Assembly: GCA_948144175.1 (NCBI GenBank)
Contig: CANXME010002095.1
Location: 310,001-374,000 of the forward strand
Length of the DNA: 64,000 bases
Direction of reading: 5' to 3'
Source of the DNA: Closterium sp. NIES-65
Taxonomy: Eukaryota; Streptophyta; Zygnematophyceae; Desmidiales; Closteriaceae
The notes under the pieces are model-generated. The model worked only from the letters and a program-made list of their open reading frames with translations. It did not search any database and was not told the origin of the DNA. The translations under genes and the position numbers were made by a program. This document shows positions 1-9,040 of the stretch, piece after piece (position 1 is the first letter of the stretch; each line of letters starts with the position of its first letter).

Positions 1-3000
1 GCTACTGAGTCCACTGAGGCACTGCACACCTTCACTCTAGACTCAGGCGCTTCGCGCTGTTTCTTTCGTGACCGCACTGCTCTTGAGCCCCTTGCTCGAC
101 CAGTTGCTGTCTCGCTCGCTAACCCCTCTGGGGTTCCGGTCATTGCGACCTCCTCCACCCTCCTTCCTTGTCCTGCTGTCCCGTCGGGCACACTGTCAGG
201 TCTCCACCTCCCCTCGTTCTCTACGAACTTGGTGGCGGGCTGTGCGCTTCAGGATGGGGGTGTTCACCAGTTCACCCCTGCCTACGAGCGTGTGACACAC
301 TGCACGTGTGCTCGGACGGGCCGTCACCTGGCTACCTTCACTCGGCAGCCGGGGTCGGACCTGTACACACTGACCACTGAGTCCCCTCAGGTAGCGGCGT
401 CTGCGTCTGCGTCTGCGTCAGGTCAGCTCTCTGCCCCCTGCTCGTGTCGCTCTCTAGCGCACAAGACTGTCCTCTGGCACCACCGACTTGGTCACCCGTC
501 AGTGCAGCGCCTTCGGGGCATGCACGCCCGATACCTTGTCTCTGGTCTTCCTCGGGTACTCCCTCCCCTCCCACCCTCCCTTGCTCCTCCTTGTCTTCCC
601 TGTGTCGAGGGGCGGCAGCGCGCTGCCCCTCACTCCTCCTCGTTCCCCCCGACGACTGCTCCTTTGCAGACGCTCCACATGGACGTGTGGGGCCCAGCCC
701 GCGTCCGTGGTCAGGGCCAGGAGAGGTACTTCTTGATCGTCGTTGACGACTACTCGCGCTACACCACGGTCTTCCCCTTGCGCAAGGGTGACGTCCCTGA
801 TGTCCCGATCCCTTGGATCAGCAGAGCACGTCTTCAGCTGCGAGAGCGTTTTCGCTCGGAGTTTCCTGTCCTGCGCTTGCACTCTGACAGAGGTGGCGAG
901 TTCTCCTCCGACCTCTTGGCAGCCTACTGTGCCGAGCACGGCATTCGCCAGTCGTTCACGCTTCCGGCCTCTCCACAGCAGAATGGGGTTGCTGAGCGCC
1001 GCATTGGCTTGGTCATGGAGGTCGCTCGTACCTCCTTAGTCCACGCGGCTGCCCCCCACTTTCTGTGGCCGTTTGCGGTCCGGTACGCTGCGCATCAGCT
1101 CAACCTCTGGCCCCGTGTCTCCGCCCCGGAGACCTCGCCCACACTGCTGTGGACGGGGGAGGTTGGCGATGCGTCACGCTTCCGTGTCTGGGGATCCCGA
1201 GCTTTTGTTCGCGACACGTCTGCGGACAAGCTCTCCTCCCGCACTGCTCCCTGTGTCTTTCTTGGCTTTGTCCCGGATGCGTCTGGCTGGCAGTTTTACC
1301 ACCCCGCCTCGCACCGAGTCTTCCCCTCTCAGGACGTCACTTTTGACGAGTCCGTGCCCTTCTACCGCCTCTTCCCCTACCGCACTGCCCCGCTCCCTCC
1401 CCCGCCTCTCTTCCTCACGCCAGGTGCTGCAGTGGTAGACCCCCTCCCCCCTCAGGGTGCCGCTCCCTCAGGTGTCTCTCAGGTAGACCCGGTTGAGCCT
1501 GCCGAGGTAGCTGTCGACTCGCGTCCTGCTGGAGGTGCTGAGCCTGAGCGTGCGGAGCCTGAGCGTGCGGAGCCTGAGCGTGCGGAGCCTGAGCGTGCGG
1601 AGTCTGGGGGTGCTGATCCTGGGGGTGCTGAGCCTGGGGGTGCTGGATTTGGGGGTACTGAGCCTGGCGTTGCTGAGTCTAGGGGTACTGCGCCTGGAGC
1701 TGCTGAGCCTGGGGGTGCTGAGCCTGGTGGTGTTGCAGTTGACTGTGAGGCGTCTGGAGGACCTCCCTCTTCGCAGCAGCTGTGTGAGTGGTACTCACGG
1801 TACTGCAGCCTCCGGCGGGGTGAGTCTCGGGCTCGTGGTACTGCTGGAGTTGGTACTCGTGCTTCCCCACCACGGCGGGAGCCGCCCTCTTCCCCTCAGC
1901 TTCGAGAGTGGTACGCTCGGCACATCAGTATCCGTAGTGGAGCTGCTGGTGCTGGGGTCCACGGAGTTGACGCTGCTGCGAGTACTACGGACCCTGGTGC
2001 TGGAGGTGCTGCTGCTGCTGGCGGTGCTGCTGGAGGTGCTGCTGCTGCTGGCGGTGCTGCTGGAGGTGCTGCTAGTACTGAGGACCCGGGCGTTGGAGCT
2101 GCTGTGGGTGCTACGGACCCTGGTGCTGGAGGTGCAGCTGCTGCTAGCGGTGCTGCTGGAGGTACTGCTGCTGCTGGCGGTGCTGCTGGAGGTGCTGCTG
2201 GAGGTGCTGCGGACCCTGGTGCTGGAGGTGCTGCTGCTTCTCGAGGTGCTGCTGCTGCCGCTGGTGTCTCTGCTGGTTCGAGAGCTGCTGCACGGCCACG
2301 ACTGTACTTCGTTCCGCTCCTTCAGCAGGTTCTTGGTCAGCCTCCTCCTCTTTGTTCTCCTCTCGCCTTAGAGTGTCCGCCGTCTGTCCAGTCACAGCCA
2401 CAGTTACCGCCTGCCTCCCCACTCCCTGTGCCTGCTCCTTACACTGGTCCGACTGACGGTCTTGCTGAGAGACGTGAGCCTGCGTCACGTCCTGTGTCAC
2501 CTGCGTCTCGTCGAGCGTCGCCTGTTCGTGCTGCTACCACTGGTAGTCGTGTCCCGCGTGAGCGTCCTCCTGCTGTCCCAGGCACGCACCGGATGGCGCT
2601 TCGTCAGTCCACTGCTCCGCAGCGTGTTGCTCTCCCGTCGCCTCCTGCGTCCTCTCTTCCTGCTCTTGCTGACCCGGAGTCAGACTCCCTTCGCGCTGCC
2701 AGTCCTACTGTCACACGTCTCCTAGCTACGTTTGTCACTGACCCTTCCTTTGAGTCCGCTGCTGCGTCTGCCCTAGTCACTGAGCTTGTCGACTTTGCAG
2801 CTGCGTGTCGTCTGGACTACGCAGCGAGTCTTGTTGCTGAGTCTGAGTCTGCCTGTCCTCCGTCCGTCGCGGGTGAGTGTGCTCTTGGCACGGACGTCCT
2901 TGAGGACAGGCAGGAGGAGTTTGGTTGCCTTGCCGCGGCTTTGTGTCCATGCTTGTTGCCCCTGAGGGAGACCCGGATGCACCAGACATCCCGACCCCAC

Positions 3001-3156
3001 GCTCTTACGCAGAGGCGATGGCCGGTCCCTACTCCTCTCAGTGGCAGTCAGCCATGGACACAGAGATGGCTTCCTGGAAGTCCACTGGCACCTACGTCGA
3101 CGAGGTTCCCCCACCTGGGGCGAACATCGTCAGTGGCATGTGGATTTTCAGGGTGA
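1..3156 (+). CDS. Element A pol N-terminal part: protease, GAG-pre-integrase, integrase (partial)
   Basis: The frame is open from base 1 to the stop at 3,154. A retropepsin site LDSGAS lies at about nt 37-54. A GAG-pre-integrase His/Cys region follows (LWHHRLGHPS, then CVEG). The integrase core carries all three catalytic residues of the DDE family: Asp in HMDVWGP (about 685), Asp in LHSDRGGEF (about 885) and Glu in QNGVAERR (about 990). After the core comes a low-complexity linker rich in Pro, Gly, Ala and Glu. The frame departs from the family consensus near 2,940, after the conserved LEDRQEEF motif; the reverse transcriptase continues in another frame. Integrase inserts element cDNA into the nucleus. 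The frameshift probably makes this copy defective unless it is a ribosomal shift, which I consider less likely because copy G reads through in one frame. Confidence 0.9.
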   Translation, partial: ATESTEALHTFTLDSGASRCFFRDRTALEPLARPVAVSLANPSGVPVIATSSTLLPCPAVPSGTLSGLHLPSFSTNLVAGCALQDGGVHQFTPAYERVTHCTCARTGRHLATFTRQPGSDLYTLTTESPQVAASASASASGQLSAPCSCRSLAHKTVLWHHRLGHPSVQRLRGMHARYLVSGLPRVLPPLPPSLAPPCLPCVEGRQRAAPHSSSFPPTTAPLQTLHMDVWGPARVRGQGQERYFLIVVDDYSRYTTVFPLRKGDVPDVPIPWISRARLQLRERFRSEFPVLRLHSDRGGEFSSDLLAAYCAEHGIRQSFTLPASPQQNGVAERRIGLVMEVARTSLVHAAAPHFLWPFAVRYAAHQLNLWPRVSAPETSPTLLWTGEVGDASRFRVWGSRAFVRDTSADKLSSRTAPCVFLGFVPDASGWQFYHPASHRVFPSQDVTFDESVPFYRLFPYRTAPLPPPPLFLTPGAAVVDPLPPQGAAPSGVSQVDPVEPAEVAVDSRPAGGAEPERAEPERAEPERAEPERAESGGADPGGAEPGGAGFGGTEPGVAESRGTAPGAAEPGGAEPGGVAVDCEASGGPPSSQQLCEWYSRYCSLRRGESRARGTAGVGTRASPPRREPPSSPQLREWYARHISIRSGAAGAGVHGVDAAASTTDPGAGGAAAAGGAAGGAAAAGGAAGGAASTEDPGVGAAVGATDPGAGGAAAASGAAGGTAAAGGAAGGAAGGAADPGAGGAAASRGAAAAAGVSAGSRAAARPRLYFVPLLQQVLGQPPPLCSPLALECPPSVQSQPQLPPASPLPVPAPYTGPTDGLAERREPASRPVSPASRRASPVRAATTGSRVPRERPPAVPGTHRMALRQSTAPQRVALPSPPASSLPALADPESDSLRAASPTVTRLLATFVTDPSFESAAASALVTELVDFAAACRLDYAASLVAESESACPPSVAGECALGTDVLEDRQEEFGCLAAALCPCLLPLRETRMHQTSRPHALTQRRWPVPTPLSGSQPWTQRWLPGSPLAPTSTRFPHLGRTSSVACGFSG
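1537..1740 (+). repeat. 15-bp coding minisatellite in the integrase-RT linker of A
   Basis: Tandem 15-bp units encode the pentapeptides EPERA (about four units) and then EPGGA-like variants. The same linker carries EPGGA-type arrays in elements B, D, E and G with different unit numbers. A further Ala/Gly-rich GCT/GGT array lies at about 1,990-2,270. Confidence 0.85.
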
Positions 3157-4568
3157 AGCGGCCGCCGGGCTCTCCGCCTGTCTTCAAGGCGCGTTACGTT
3201 GCACGAGGCTTCAGTCAGCGAGAGGGAGTTGACTTCTTCCAGACCTTCTCCCCGACCCCGAAGATGACCACTCTTCGGGTTCTGCTACACGTCGCCGCTC
3301 AGCGTGACTACGAGCTCCACTCTCTTGACTTCAGCACAGCTTTCTTGCAGGGCAGCGTGCACGAGGAGATCTGGCTGCGCCGCCCACCTGGCTTCACTGG
3401 GTCGTTCCCTCCTGGCACCCAGTGGAGCCTCCGGCGGCCAGTCTACGGTCTCCGCCAGGCGCCGCGTGAGTGGCACGACACACTGAGGACTACACTTGCG
3501 GCTCTTGGGTTTGCTCCTTCTACTGCTGACCCGTCGCTGTTTCTGCGCACCGACACCTCGCAGCCGCCGTTCTACATCCTTGTGTACGTCGACGACTTGG
3601 TCTTTGCCACTGCGGACACTGCCGCACTCGCCCACGTGAAGTCCGAGCTGCAGAAGAGACACACGTGCACAGACCTGGGTGAACTGACAAGCTATCTTGG
3701 CTTGCGGATCACCCGGGACAGAGCACGGCGCACCATCACCTTGACTCAGTCACACATGGTGCAGCAGGTCCTTCAGCGCTTCGGCTTCACGTACTCCTCG
3801 CCTCAGTCCACTCCTCTGCCTACGGGACACTCGCTCTCAGCTCTGCCTTCGGATGAGTCCGTAGAGCCGAGTGGTCCGTATCCAGAGCTTGTGGGCTGCC
3901 TCATGTACCTGATGACCTGCACTCGACCTGACCTTGCATACCCTCTCAGCATCTTAGCACGCTATGTCGCTCCCGGCCGTCACCGGAAGGAGCACATGGA
4001 TGCAGCTAAGAGGGTGTTGCGCTACTTGTGCAGTACGTCGGGCATGGGGCTAGTGCTTGGAGGGCGAGACCGGCCTGTTCTCACTAGGCACTCAGACGCT
4101 TCTTGGGCAGACGACCAGGCTACTCAGCGGTCGTCTCAGGGTTACACCTTCAGTCTTGGCTCTGGCTCTGTCTCTTGGCGTTCTACTCGTTCTTCTTCTG
4201 TTCTCAGCTCCAGCTGTGAGGCTGAGATCTACGCCACGGCCATGGCTGCCCAGGAGCTTCGCTGGCTCACCTACCTGCTGACTGACCTTGGAGAGCAGCC
4301 TCGTTCTCCTCCAGTGCTGTACGTCGACAACAAGGCAACCATTGCCTTGTGCCAGGAGCACAGACTGGAGCACAGGACGAAGCACATTGCTCTGCGTTAC
4401 TTTCTAGCTCGAGAGCTACAGCAGCGTGGTCAGCTTCTTCTGCGTTACGTGGCCACTGAGGCCAACACTGCTGATGTGTTCACCAAGGCGCTTCCGCCTG
4501 TTGACCATCAGCGCTTTTGCACTCTTCTAGGCCTTGTGCCGACTGTTTCTCACTTACTTACTTCCTGA
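2925..4568 (+). CDS. Element A reverse transcriptase and RNase H
   Basis: Copia-type reverse transcriptase (RVT_2) followed by RNase H, which make cDNA from element RNA in cytoplasmic particles. The start is the frame boundary, not a true initiation site: the domain belongs to the pol polyprotein and joins the upstream frame by a one-base shift. The sequence shows the copia RT start (MWIFRVKRPPGS, KARYVARGFSQ), the LDFSTAFLQG block, VYGLRQAPREW and the catalytic YVDD at 3,585-3,596. The RNase H has its expected acidic residues in SDASWADD, SCEAEIYA and YVDNKAT, and ends with the family motif ANTADVFTKAL. No internal stop is present over 547 codons. It is the most intact RT of this family in the window. 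Confidence 0.93.
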   Translation: MPCRGFVSMLVAPEGDPDAPDIPTPRSYAEAMAGPYSSQWQSAMDTEMASWKSTGTYVDEVPPPGANIVSGMWIFRVKRPPGSPPVFKARYVARGFSQREGVDFFQTFSPTPKMTTLRVLLHVAAQRDYELHSLDFSTAFLQGSVHEEIWLRRPPGFTGSFPPGTQWSLRRPVYGLRQAPREWHDTLRTTLAALGFAPSTADPSLFLRTDTSQPPFYILVYVDDLVFATADTAALAHVKSELQKRHTCTDLGELTSYLGLRITRDRARRTITLTQSHMVQQVLQRFGFTYSSPQSTPLPTGHSLSALPSDESVEPSGPYPELVGCLMYLMTCTRPDLAYPLSILARYVAPGRHRKEHMDAAKRVLRYLCSTSGMGLVLGGRDRPVLTRHSDASWADDQATQRSSQGYTFSLGSGSVSWRSTRSSSVLSSSCEAEIYATAMAAQELRWLTYLLTDLGEQPRSPPVLYVDNKATIALCQEHRLEHRTKHIALRYFLARELQQRGQLLLRYVATEANTADVFTKALPPVDHQRFCTLLGLVPTVSHLLTS

Positions 4569-4799
4569 CTTTACTTGTACTGTGATCATAATATATATAC
4601 CTGCATGTTTGCCTTGTTAGGTTGTGATCATTGTACCTCTTGCTCTATTATAAAACTGCATGTGAACTGGTCTTGTGACCGCTTGCTTGTGCTCGGAATT
4701 TGTGTGGAATCCTCGAGATCCACCCTGAGCTTGTTCGCCTTGTTTTGCCTTGACTGGTCTTGTGACCCCTAGGTCTCCCCCACTTTGCCTATGGGGGTG
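4569..4799 (+). other. 3' untranslated region and polypurine tract of A
   Basis: Non-coding tail after the RNase H stop. A purine-rich tract (ATGGGGGTG, about 4,791-4,799) directly precedes the LTR and would prime plus-strand DNA synthesis. The same tract precedes the 3' LTRs of B and G. Confidence 0.75.
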
Positions 4800-4934
4800 T
4801 GTCAAACATTTATATGTTTGTGTGGTTCTAGGCTGTAGTGGGTCACACCATAAGGGGTACACCAGATTAGGGTTTGACATATTTGTACTGTTGTTCCTGC
4901 TAGTCACTCACCATTCTCGTTTCTGATTCTGACA
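4800..4934 (+). repeat. 3' LTR of copia element A (135 bp)
   Basis: Begins TGTCAAAC after the purine tract and ends TCTGACA, so it has TG/CA ends. It shares the core TAGGCTGTAGTGGG with the other short LTRs in the window (5,738; 8,681; 15,671; 31,260; 35,971; 58,500). Confidence 0.85.
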
Positions 4935-5059
4935 TCTTCTTGATTTACGGCATGGGGTGGTGCCTAGAACGACTACACTTGACAAGCTGGTCCCGAGGTT
5001 ACAAACTTTCGTGACAGAACTCCAGGAGATTCGCAAAAAGGCAGCTGATGCAATACGCA

Positions 5060-5690
5060 AGGCGAATGCTACTGTTTGAAAATACACTGATCTTTTGCGA
5101 TGGGCTGGGCAGCCAGGGCTCCCGGCTCTAACTCTATTCGATGATTGCGTGCCCGCTGAGTTGGCAGTCCCTCCGGTAAATCGTCGAAAAAAATCGCCGA
5201 GTACTGTTGGTAGTTCCTGTAGTTCAGGCGGTACGGTTGCCAACAGTTTCTAAAAATCACTCGGGTGCTGTGTTTCTCCTACCAATGCTATGTCCATCGC
5301 GTAGACGCCAGCTCCAGCCGTGATTGCCCGTTTCATCGTGATGGCGTTGACGTGAAGACTTGGGCAATTGCCAGCGAGGTAGCTCGACCCAGTTACCGCT
5401 ACTTCGCACAGTGCAGCTACCCGTCATGCGGTCGATTCGCGGGTTATACCGTCGCAGCCAATCACGTCCCAGTAAAATGTCGTGCCCATCCAATGTCGTC
5501 GCGAGCATTTCATGTGTAAACCCGAAGTTCCCCCCGCAGCGGACTTTTACTCTCTCCACCTTCTCCCGTAAGGCCAGTGACGTGCCGTCGACTAAGCGCG
5601 CATCTATTTCCGGTAAAGTGTCAATTGCAGCTTCCGTGCGGTTACGGTATCAATTAAGTTGTGACTTGCTCCTCCGTATATAAAAATCTT
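5060..5690 (-). pseudogene. Gypsy protease and reverse transcriptase N-terminus, fragment
   Basis: Minus-strand translation gives a retropepsin-like domain: GGASHNLID, then after a frame change TLPEIDARLVDG, then GHDILLGRDWLRRYNP, matching the ILG-DWL block of gypsy proteases. The catalytic triplet that should start with Asp reads Tyr-Gly-Gly (codon at 5,676-5,678). After another shift comes the start of gypsy RT (DDLPEGLPTQRARNHRIEL, a version of the usual D-LP-R-DH-I-L motif). The homology fades before the first catalytic RT block. Confidence 0.75.
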
Positions 5691-5732
5691 CATTGATGTA
5701 CCCTGTATTTTTCCGTGGATTAGTACGGAGCA

Positions 5733-5871
5733 ATCCGTGTCAAACATTATATATGTTGTTGTGTTTGTTTAGGCTACAGTGGGTTAGCCTATAGGGGGTA
5801 CACAATTCTAAGGTTAGGTACTTATACTGTTTTCACTGCTAGTCCATCCATTCCGTTGTTTCAACAATCCG
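5733..5871 (+). repeat. Copia solo LTR with ATCCG target duplication
   Basis: A 129-bp LTR at 5,738-5,866 (TGTCAAAC to TTCAACA) is flanked on both sides by the 5-bp repeat ATCCG (5,733-5,737 and 5,867-5,871). No internal element sequence is attached. This is the footprint of a complete insertion later removed by recombination between its two LTRs. It interrupts the gypsy element. Confidence 0.9.
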
Positions 5872-6049
5872 TCGCTGTACCCTCCTTATTTATCCAAGCC
5901 AGATCGATGGTGTGAATCAATATTGTGACTCGGTGAGGTTCGGTGAGGTTAGGCGAGCAGGTTGTCTCGTCAGTAGTTGGCCGAACTCTACTGACTCCTG
6001 GAGCTTCCCTGCCTCTGAGACTCCCTCCCCTGCTCTGCTCCGTGGCGCC

Positions 6050-7105
6050 TCAGCTCCTCTGGACATTTGCTCTTGCGATGGCCTGGCCAATTGCAAGCAA
6101 AGAAGCGCCCCTTAAACGGCGCGGCAGCAACATTCGCCGCAACGGCGTGTACCCCGGTCTCGGACGGCGCAGAATATCGATCTTCTTGGCAAGCGCGAGG
6201 ATCACGTTAAAATTCGAGAGGTTGCGTAGGATGATATCGTGCGAGATGTCCGGCTTCAAACCTCCAACGTAACGGTCCACCCGCTCCGCTTCGTGCATGT
6301 AGCCGATTTGCTCGCATAATGCGAGAAAACCGCTTGTATAGTCTTGGACCGACCCAAATTGTCGCCAAGTACGCAATCTCTGACACGCCGAAATAGAAGT
6401 CCCGATCGGCTGGAAGCGCGCCCGAAGCCCTGCGCACCACGCATCCCATGTGCTGTACTGGGCGGTCTCGCAGAACAAATCCAGGTAACGGCTGGGCTTG
6501 TGGGCTCTCCCTCTTACGACGGCAGCTTGTAGGCGCGTGGCGACGTCACGATGACTCGCCACCAGTCCATGGTAGGGCCCCTCAGCAGCGAAACAGCATA
6601 GCGAATCTTCGCTGCGTCCGGCTTGACGTAGTTCGCGTCGAAAAAAACGTTCATCGTGAAGACCCACGATTGAACCGTCGGACCTCCACGTTGGCTAGAA
6701 TCGAAGCAGGGTGGGTGCTGCGCCTTGAGTGGCATCGATACCATGAAGTTGTAGTTGCCACTTGTTGCCGCAAACTCCATGTGCCGACGGGCTTCACGAG
6801 GCCCTTGTGTGCTTGGTGCGGCCGTGTTCCTCACTGGCTGCGCCTGAGCACTGTCCCACGCAGTCATGTTGTGATGGTGTGCCTGATGAGATGACAATCG
6901 GCTCCTCCAATTGCGCGGGTACATTTGCAGGTGCGTGTGTTGGTGCTGGTGCATTCACCGTTGATTGTTGGCGAGAAAAGTCCCATTCCGCCGTGAGTGT
7001 CGCAATTTTGAGCGCCGAATCTTCAAGTTGGCGCACGAGACGGTCAAGTTGCTCCTGTGTCAGTGTCTCAATGTTGAATTCGGTCATGGCGGGGGTGTCG
7101 GGCAA
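6050..7105 (-). pseudogene. Ty3/gypsy Gag, broken into three frames (copy 1)
   Basis: Minus-strand reading shows a Gag of the retrotransposon capsid type. An N-terminal segment (LTQEQLDRLVRQLED, coiled-coil-like) begins at the ATG near 7,105-7,087. The central part (NVFFDANYV, LLRGPTMDWWR) and the capsid core (YSTWDAWCAGLRARFQPIG, DYTSGFLALCEQ, YVGGLKPDISHDI) each lie in a different frame. Shifts fall near 6,830-6,900 and 6,560-6,590. Gag would assemble virus-like particles. The same two shifts occur in copy 2 at 41,274-42,208, so both copies derive from one already broken source. Confidence 0.83.
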
Positions 7106-7248
7106 GCTCAGCGAGAGCCTCTATCGTGGCCGTGCGTGCTTACGATGGAGCACTACAAGCGGCTGTGCTTGTTTGCTGAGAGACGTCCACCCCCTCCAAA
7201 ATTTGAGATTGTAGCAAATGTGTGGGTGCGATCCGACAAGAGATTGTA

Positions 7249-7264
7249 GGCTCTGAATACCAAT
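7249..7264 (-). other. Primer-binding site of the gypsy element
   Basis: On the minus strand TTGGTATTCAGAGCC directly follows the LTR end. It resembles the initiator tRNA-Met complement TGGTATCAGAGC with small differences. Confidence 0.6.
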
Positions 7265-7580
7265 TGAGCGAGCGAGCGAGAATTGCACTATTGAGGCAAA
7301 TAATAGAATGAGCAAAGAATACATAGCGAAACTATAGTGGTAACGGTAATGCGTGGAAATGGGGTGCGCGACGGGCCTAGCGCCGAGGTTGGGAAAATGT
7401 CGAGGCGGAGGTCCGGAGCGCGGATTACCAACCAAACCGTGAGGATGGGTCGCGGCGTAAACAGTGGCGAGAACAGTGTCAACGCGAGTGGTAAGAGCTT
7501 ACTATTTGGTGTCGTTGGCGGGAACAGTGGTGTACGCGCTGAGCAAGGACGCGAAGTAAGGAAAAGGAATTTTCCTTACA
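7265..7580 (-). repeat. Probable gypsy 5' LTR (about 316 bp)
   Basis: Lies just beyond the primer-binding site. On the minus strand it would run from TGTAAGGAAAATTCC to CGCTCGCTCA (TG/CA ends). Its first bases match the LTR start after the chromovirus purine tract at 8,391. The outer border is uncertain: the second copy at 42,3xx stays similar for a further 190 bp. Confidence 0.5.
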
Positions 7581-7940
7581 CATATGAAGTATTGAAGGCC
7601 GTTTATGGAAACATATTCAAAAATTTAACGTGCCCAATAATTCGTGGGTATAGCTTAATGTTTTGATTTGAACACGGATTCTGGCGGGAGTGGGATCGAT
7701 TCTTGCAAGGTTTCCTTTGTTTCCACTTCAGTTATCCCACGAATGTTTCCTCGCTGTCTGGAAACTCATACGAAATATAACCAGTGTTCTGAAAAAAACA
7801 TATGAGCATAAACGCCTTGTCTGAGCTCTCATATGAGCTACATTTTTCTGTCTGCGAAAACAAATGAACAACAAAAATGAGTTTGAGATCTAAACCAACA
7901 GACTAAATTAGTTTAATAACGAGTGCCCTGTGGGCAACTA
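7581..7940. other. AT-rich spacer, no gene seen
   Basis: 7,581-7,772 is shared with the second gypsy copy (ending at 42,873). The remaining 168 bp to the chromovirus fragment show no coding signal. Confidence 0.6.
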
Positions 7941-8373
7941 GTGCTGCTCGACACGAAGAACCTTCACCTATCCGGCTCGTCAAAATAACGGCCACGGTTT
8001 TGTGGGCCTTTCAAGATCATCCAAATGGTGTCACCTGTCACCACGAAGCTGCTGCTACCGGACGATTGGCGTATACACGACGCCTTCCATGTCAGCCTCC
8101 TTCGAAAGTTCGTGCCTGCCACGACCGACATAGCGTGCCAGAATGCCGCCCTGACAGCACGACCTGTCGAACAACCGACACTGAACCCGTCATGATTTTG
8201 GCACATCGTGTTTGGCTTGATCCATTTGGACATCACATGGATTATTTAATCTGTTGGACTGACCGCACAAGTGAAGACGACACTCGCGTGCCATCCGCCT
8301 CGTTTGACAATCCCCGCTCATTGGTGATTATCTCGCCTGCAAGCGAGCTGTGGTTATTGACCACCTTTCTTGA
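7941..8373 (+). pseudogene. Ty3/gypsy chromovirus integrase C-terminus and chromodomain, fragment
   Basis: Plus-strand reading gives the conserved chromovirus integrase tail: VLLDTKNL, then RPRFCGPFKI, LPDDWRIHDAFHVSLLRKF. One TAA stop falls between the first two blocks (SSK*RPRF). In a shifted frame a chromodomain-like segment follows (ILAHRVWLD, DYLICWTDRTSEDDTR, SFDNP), matching the W-x-G-Y-x-x-E-x-x-T-W-E pattern with substitutions at key aromatics. Chromodomains target such elements to marked chromatin. At least one stop and one frameshift make it a relic. It lies opposite in orientation to the neighbouring gypsy Gag, so the two are not one simple element. Confidence 0.8.
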
Positions 8374-8675
8374 AGAGGGGGAGGGGATAGTGTAAGGAAT
8401 TCTCCTGATTTTCGGGCTTGACTGCTACGCGTACAACCCCAATTTTCAGACTTGCACGTTCGGCCGACATTTAGAATGGCGAGGATCCTCGCATTGCCTT
8501 CGGTGCATTGTCAGTTCATTGAGTCACATCTTCATTACTCGTTTTTCTGCGTAATCTCTTTTACAACTCATAACAATGGTAGTTAAGTCCGCGAAGTGAA
8601 ATCTTGAACTACCGAGAGCTTATTCAACATCGAGTTCGAGTTCGAAATTTCTCGGTCAGGACGCACATGTCCGTC
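8374..8675 (+). repeat. Polypurine tract and 3' LTR start of the chromovirus
   Basis: The tract AGAGGGGGAGGGGATAG (about 8,374-8,390) is followed by TGTAAGGAATTC at 8,391, the LTR start. The LTR-like sequence runs up to the GAGGC target site of element B, which probably split it. Its end after B is not identified. Confidence 0.65.
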
Positions 8676-8805
8676 GAGGCTGTGAAGAATGAGGAATGAA
8701 TCAACAACGAAAGAGGTGGGTACAAGTAGGAAAACCTAGAAATGTTGAACCCCATATTGTCTACCCCACTATAGCCTACACAGACTATAGCATATAAGTT
8801 TGACA
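8676..8805 (-). repeat. 3' LTR of B with left target duplication
   Basis: TSD GAGGC at 8,676-8,680, then the LTR from TGTGAAGAAT to TTTGACA at 8,805. Read on the element strand it begins TGTCAAAC like the LTR of A. Confidence 0.93.
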
Positions 8806-9040
8806 CACCCCCATAGGCAAAGTGGGGGAGAACAAGAGGTCACAAGACCAGTCAAGCAAAGCAAAACAAGCTCAGGGTGGATCACAAAGTCACCACACAG
8901 TCCGAGCACAAGAGTAAGGCCACAAGGCTAATTCACATGCAAGATCATATACAAAGGTAAACAGGCAAGTGCAGGTATAGAAAGATCACAGTACAAGCAA
9001 GGTCATCAAGTGAGCAAATGAGGCCAAAAAGGCACAAGAC
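8806..9040 (-). other. Polypurine tract and 3' untranslated region of B
   Basis: On the minus strand the purine tract CTATGGGGGTG (about 8,806-8,816) abuts the LTR. The preceding 220 bp match the 3' tails of A and G and carry no ORF. Confidence 0.75.

Larger units (their letters stand above)
1..4934 (+). mobile_element. Ty1/copia element A, 5' part outside the window
   Basis: Copy-and-paste retrotransposon of the Ty1/copia order (protease, integrase, reverse transcriptase, RNase H). The window opens inside the protease, so Gag, leader and 5' LTR are missing. It is the best preserved member of the main copia family here: both pol reading frames are long and open, with a single frameshift near 2,930-2,945 joining them. 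The 3' end is complete, with 3' untranslated sequence, a purine tract and a 135-bp LTR. The LTR ends inside a decayed gypsy element, so A probably inserted into it. A target duplication cannot be tested because the other end is outside. Confidence 0.93.
4935..7580 (-). mobile_element. Decayed Ty3/gypsy element, interrupted by copia sequence
   Basis: On the minus strand the order is LTR (7,580-7,265), primer-binding site, Gag, protease and the first part of reverse transcriptase, as in a gypsy element. A copia solo LTR sits between Gag and protease, and element A ends inside the RT region. The rest of RT, RNase H and integrase are missing here. Several frameshifts and lost catalytic residues show that it is dead. 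A chromovirus tail with the same LTR start lies nearby at 7,941-8,675 in the opposite orientation. Confidence 0.82.
6171..7772. repeat. 1.6-kb duplicated gypsy segment, copy 1
   Basis: Near-identical to 41,274-42,873 in the same orientation at an offset of about 35,103 bp. By eye a few percent of bases differ. The identity starts inside Gag and continues past the putative LTR border. This fits DNA-level duplication better than two separate retrotranspositions. Confidence 0.85.

Noticed and set aside
1535..2371. Long Leu/Val-rich ORF (SLGVLSL repeats) overlapping the integrase-RT linker of A; similar ones at 38,495-39,229 and 49,252-50,418
   Set aside because: They are out-of-frame readings of the 15-bp EPGGA repeats; the true frame is fixed by integrase and RT motifs.
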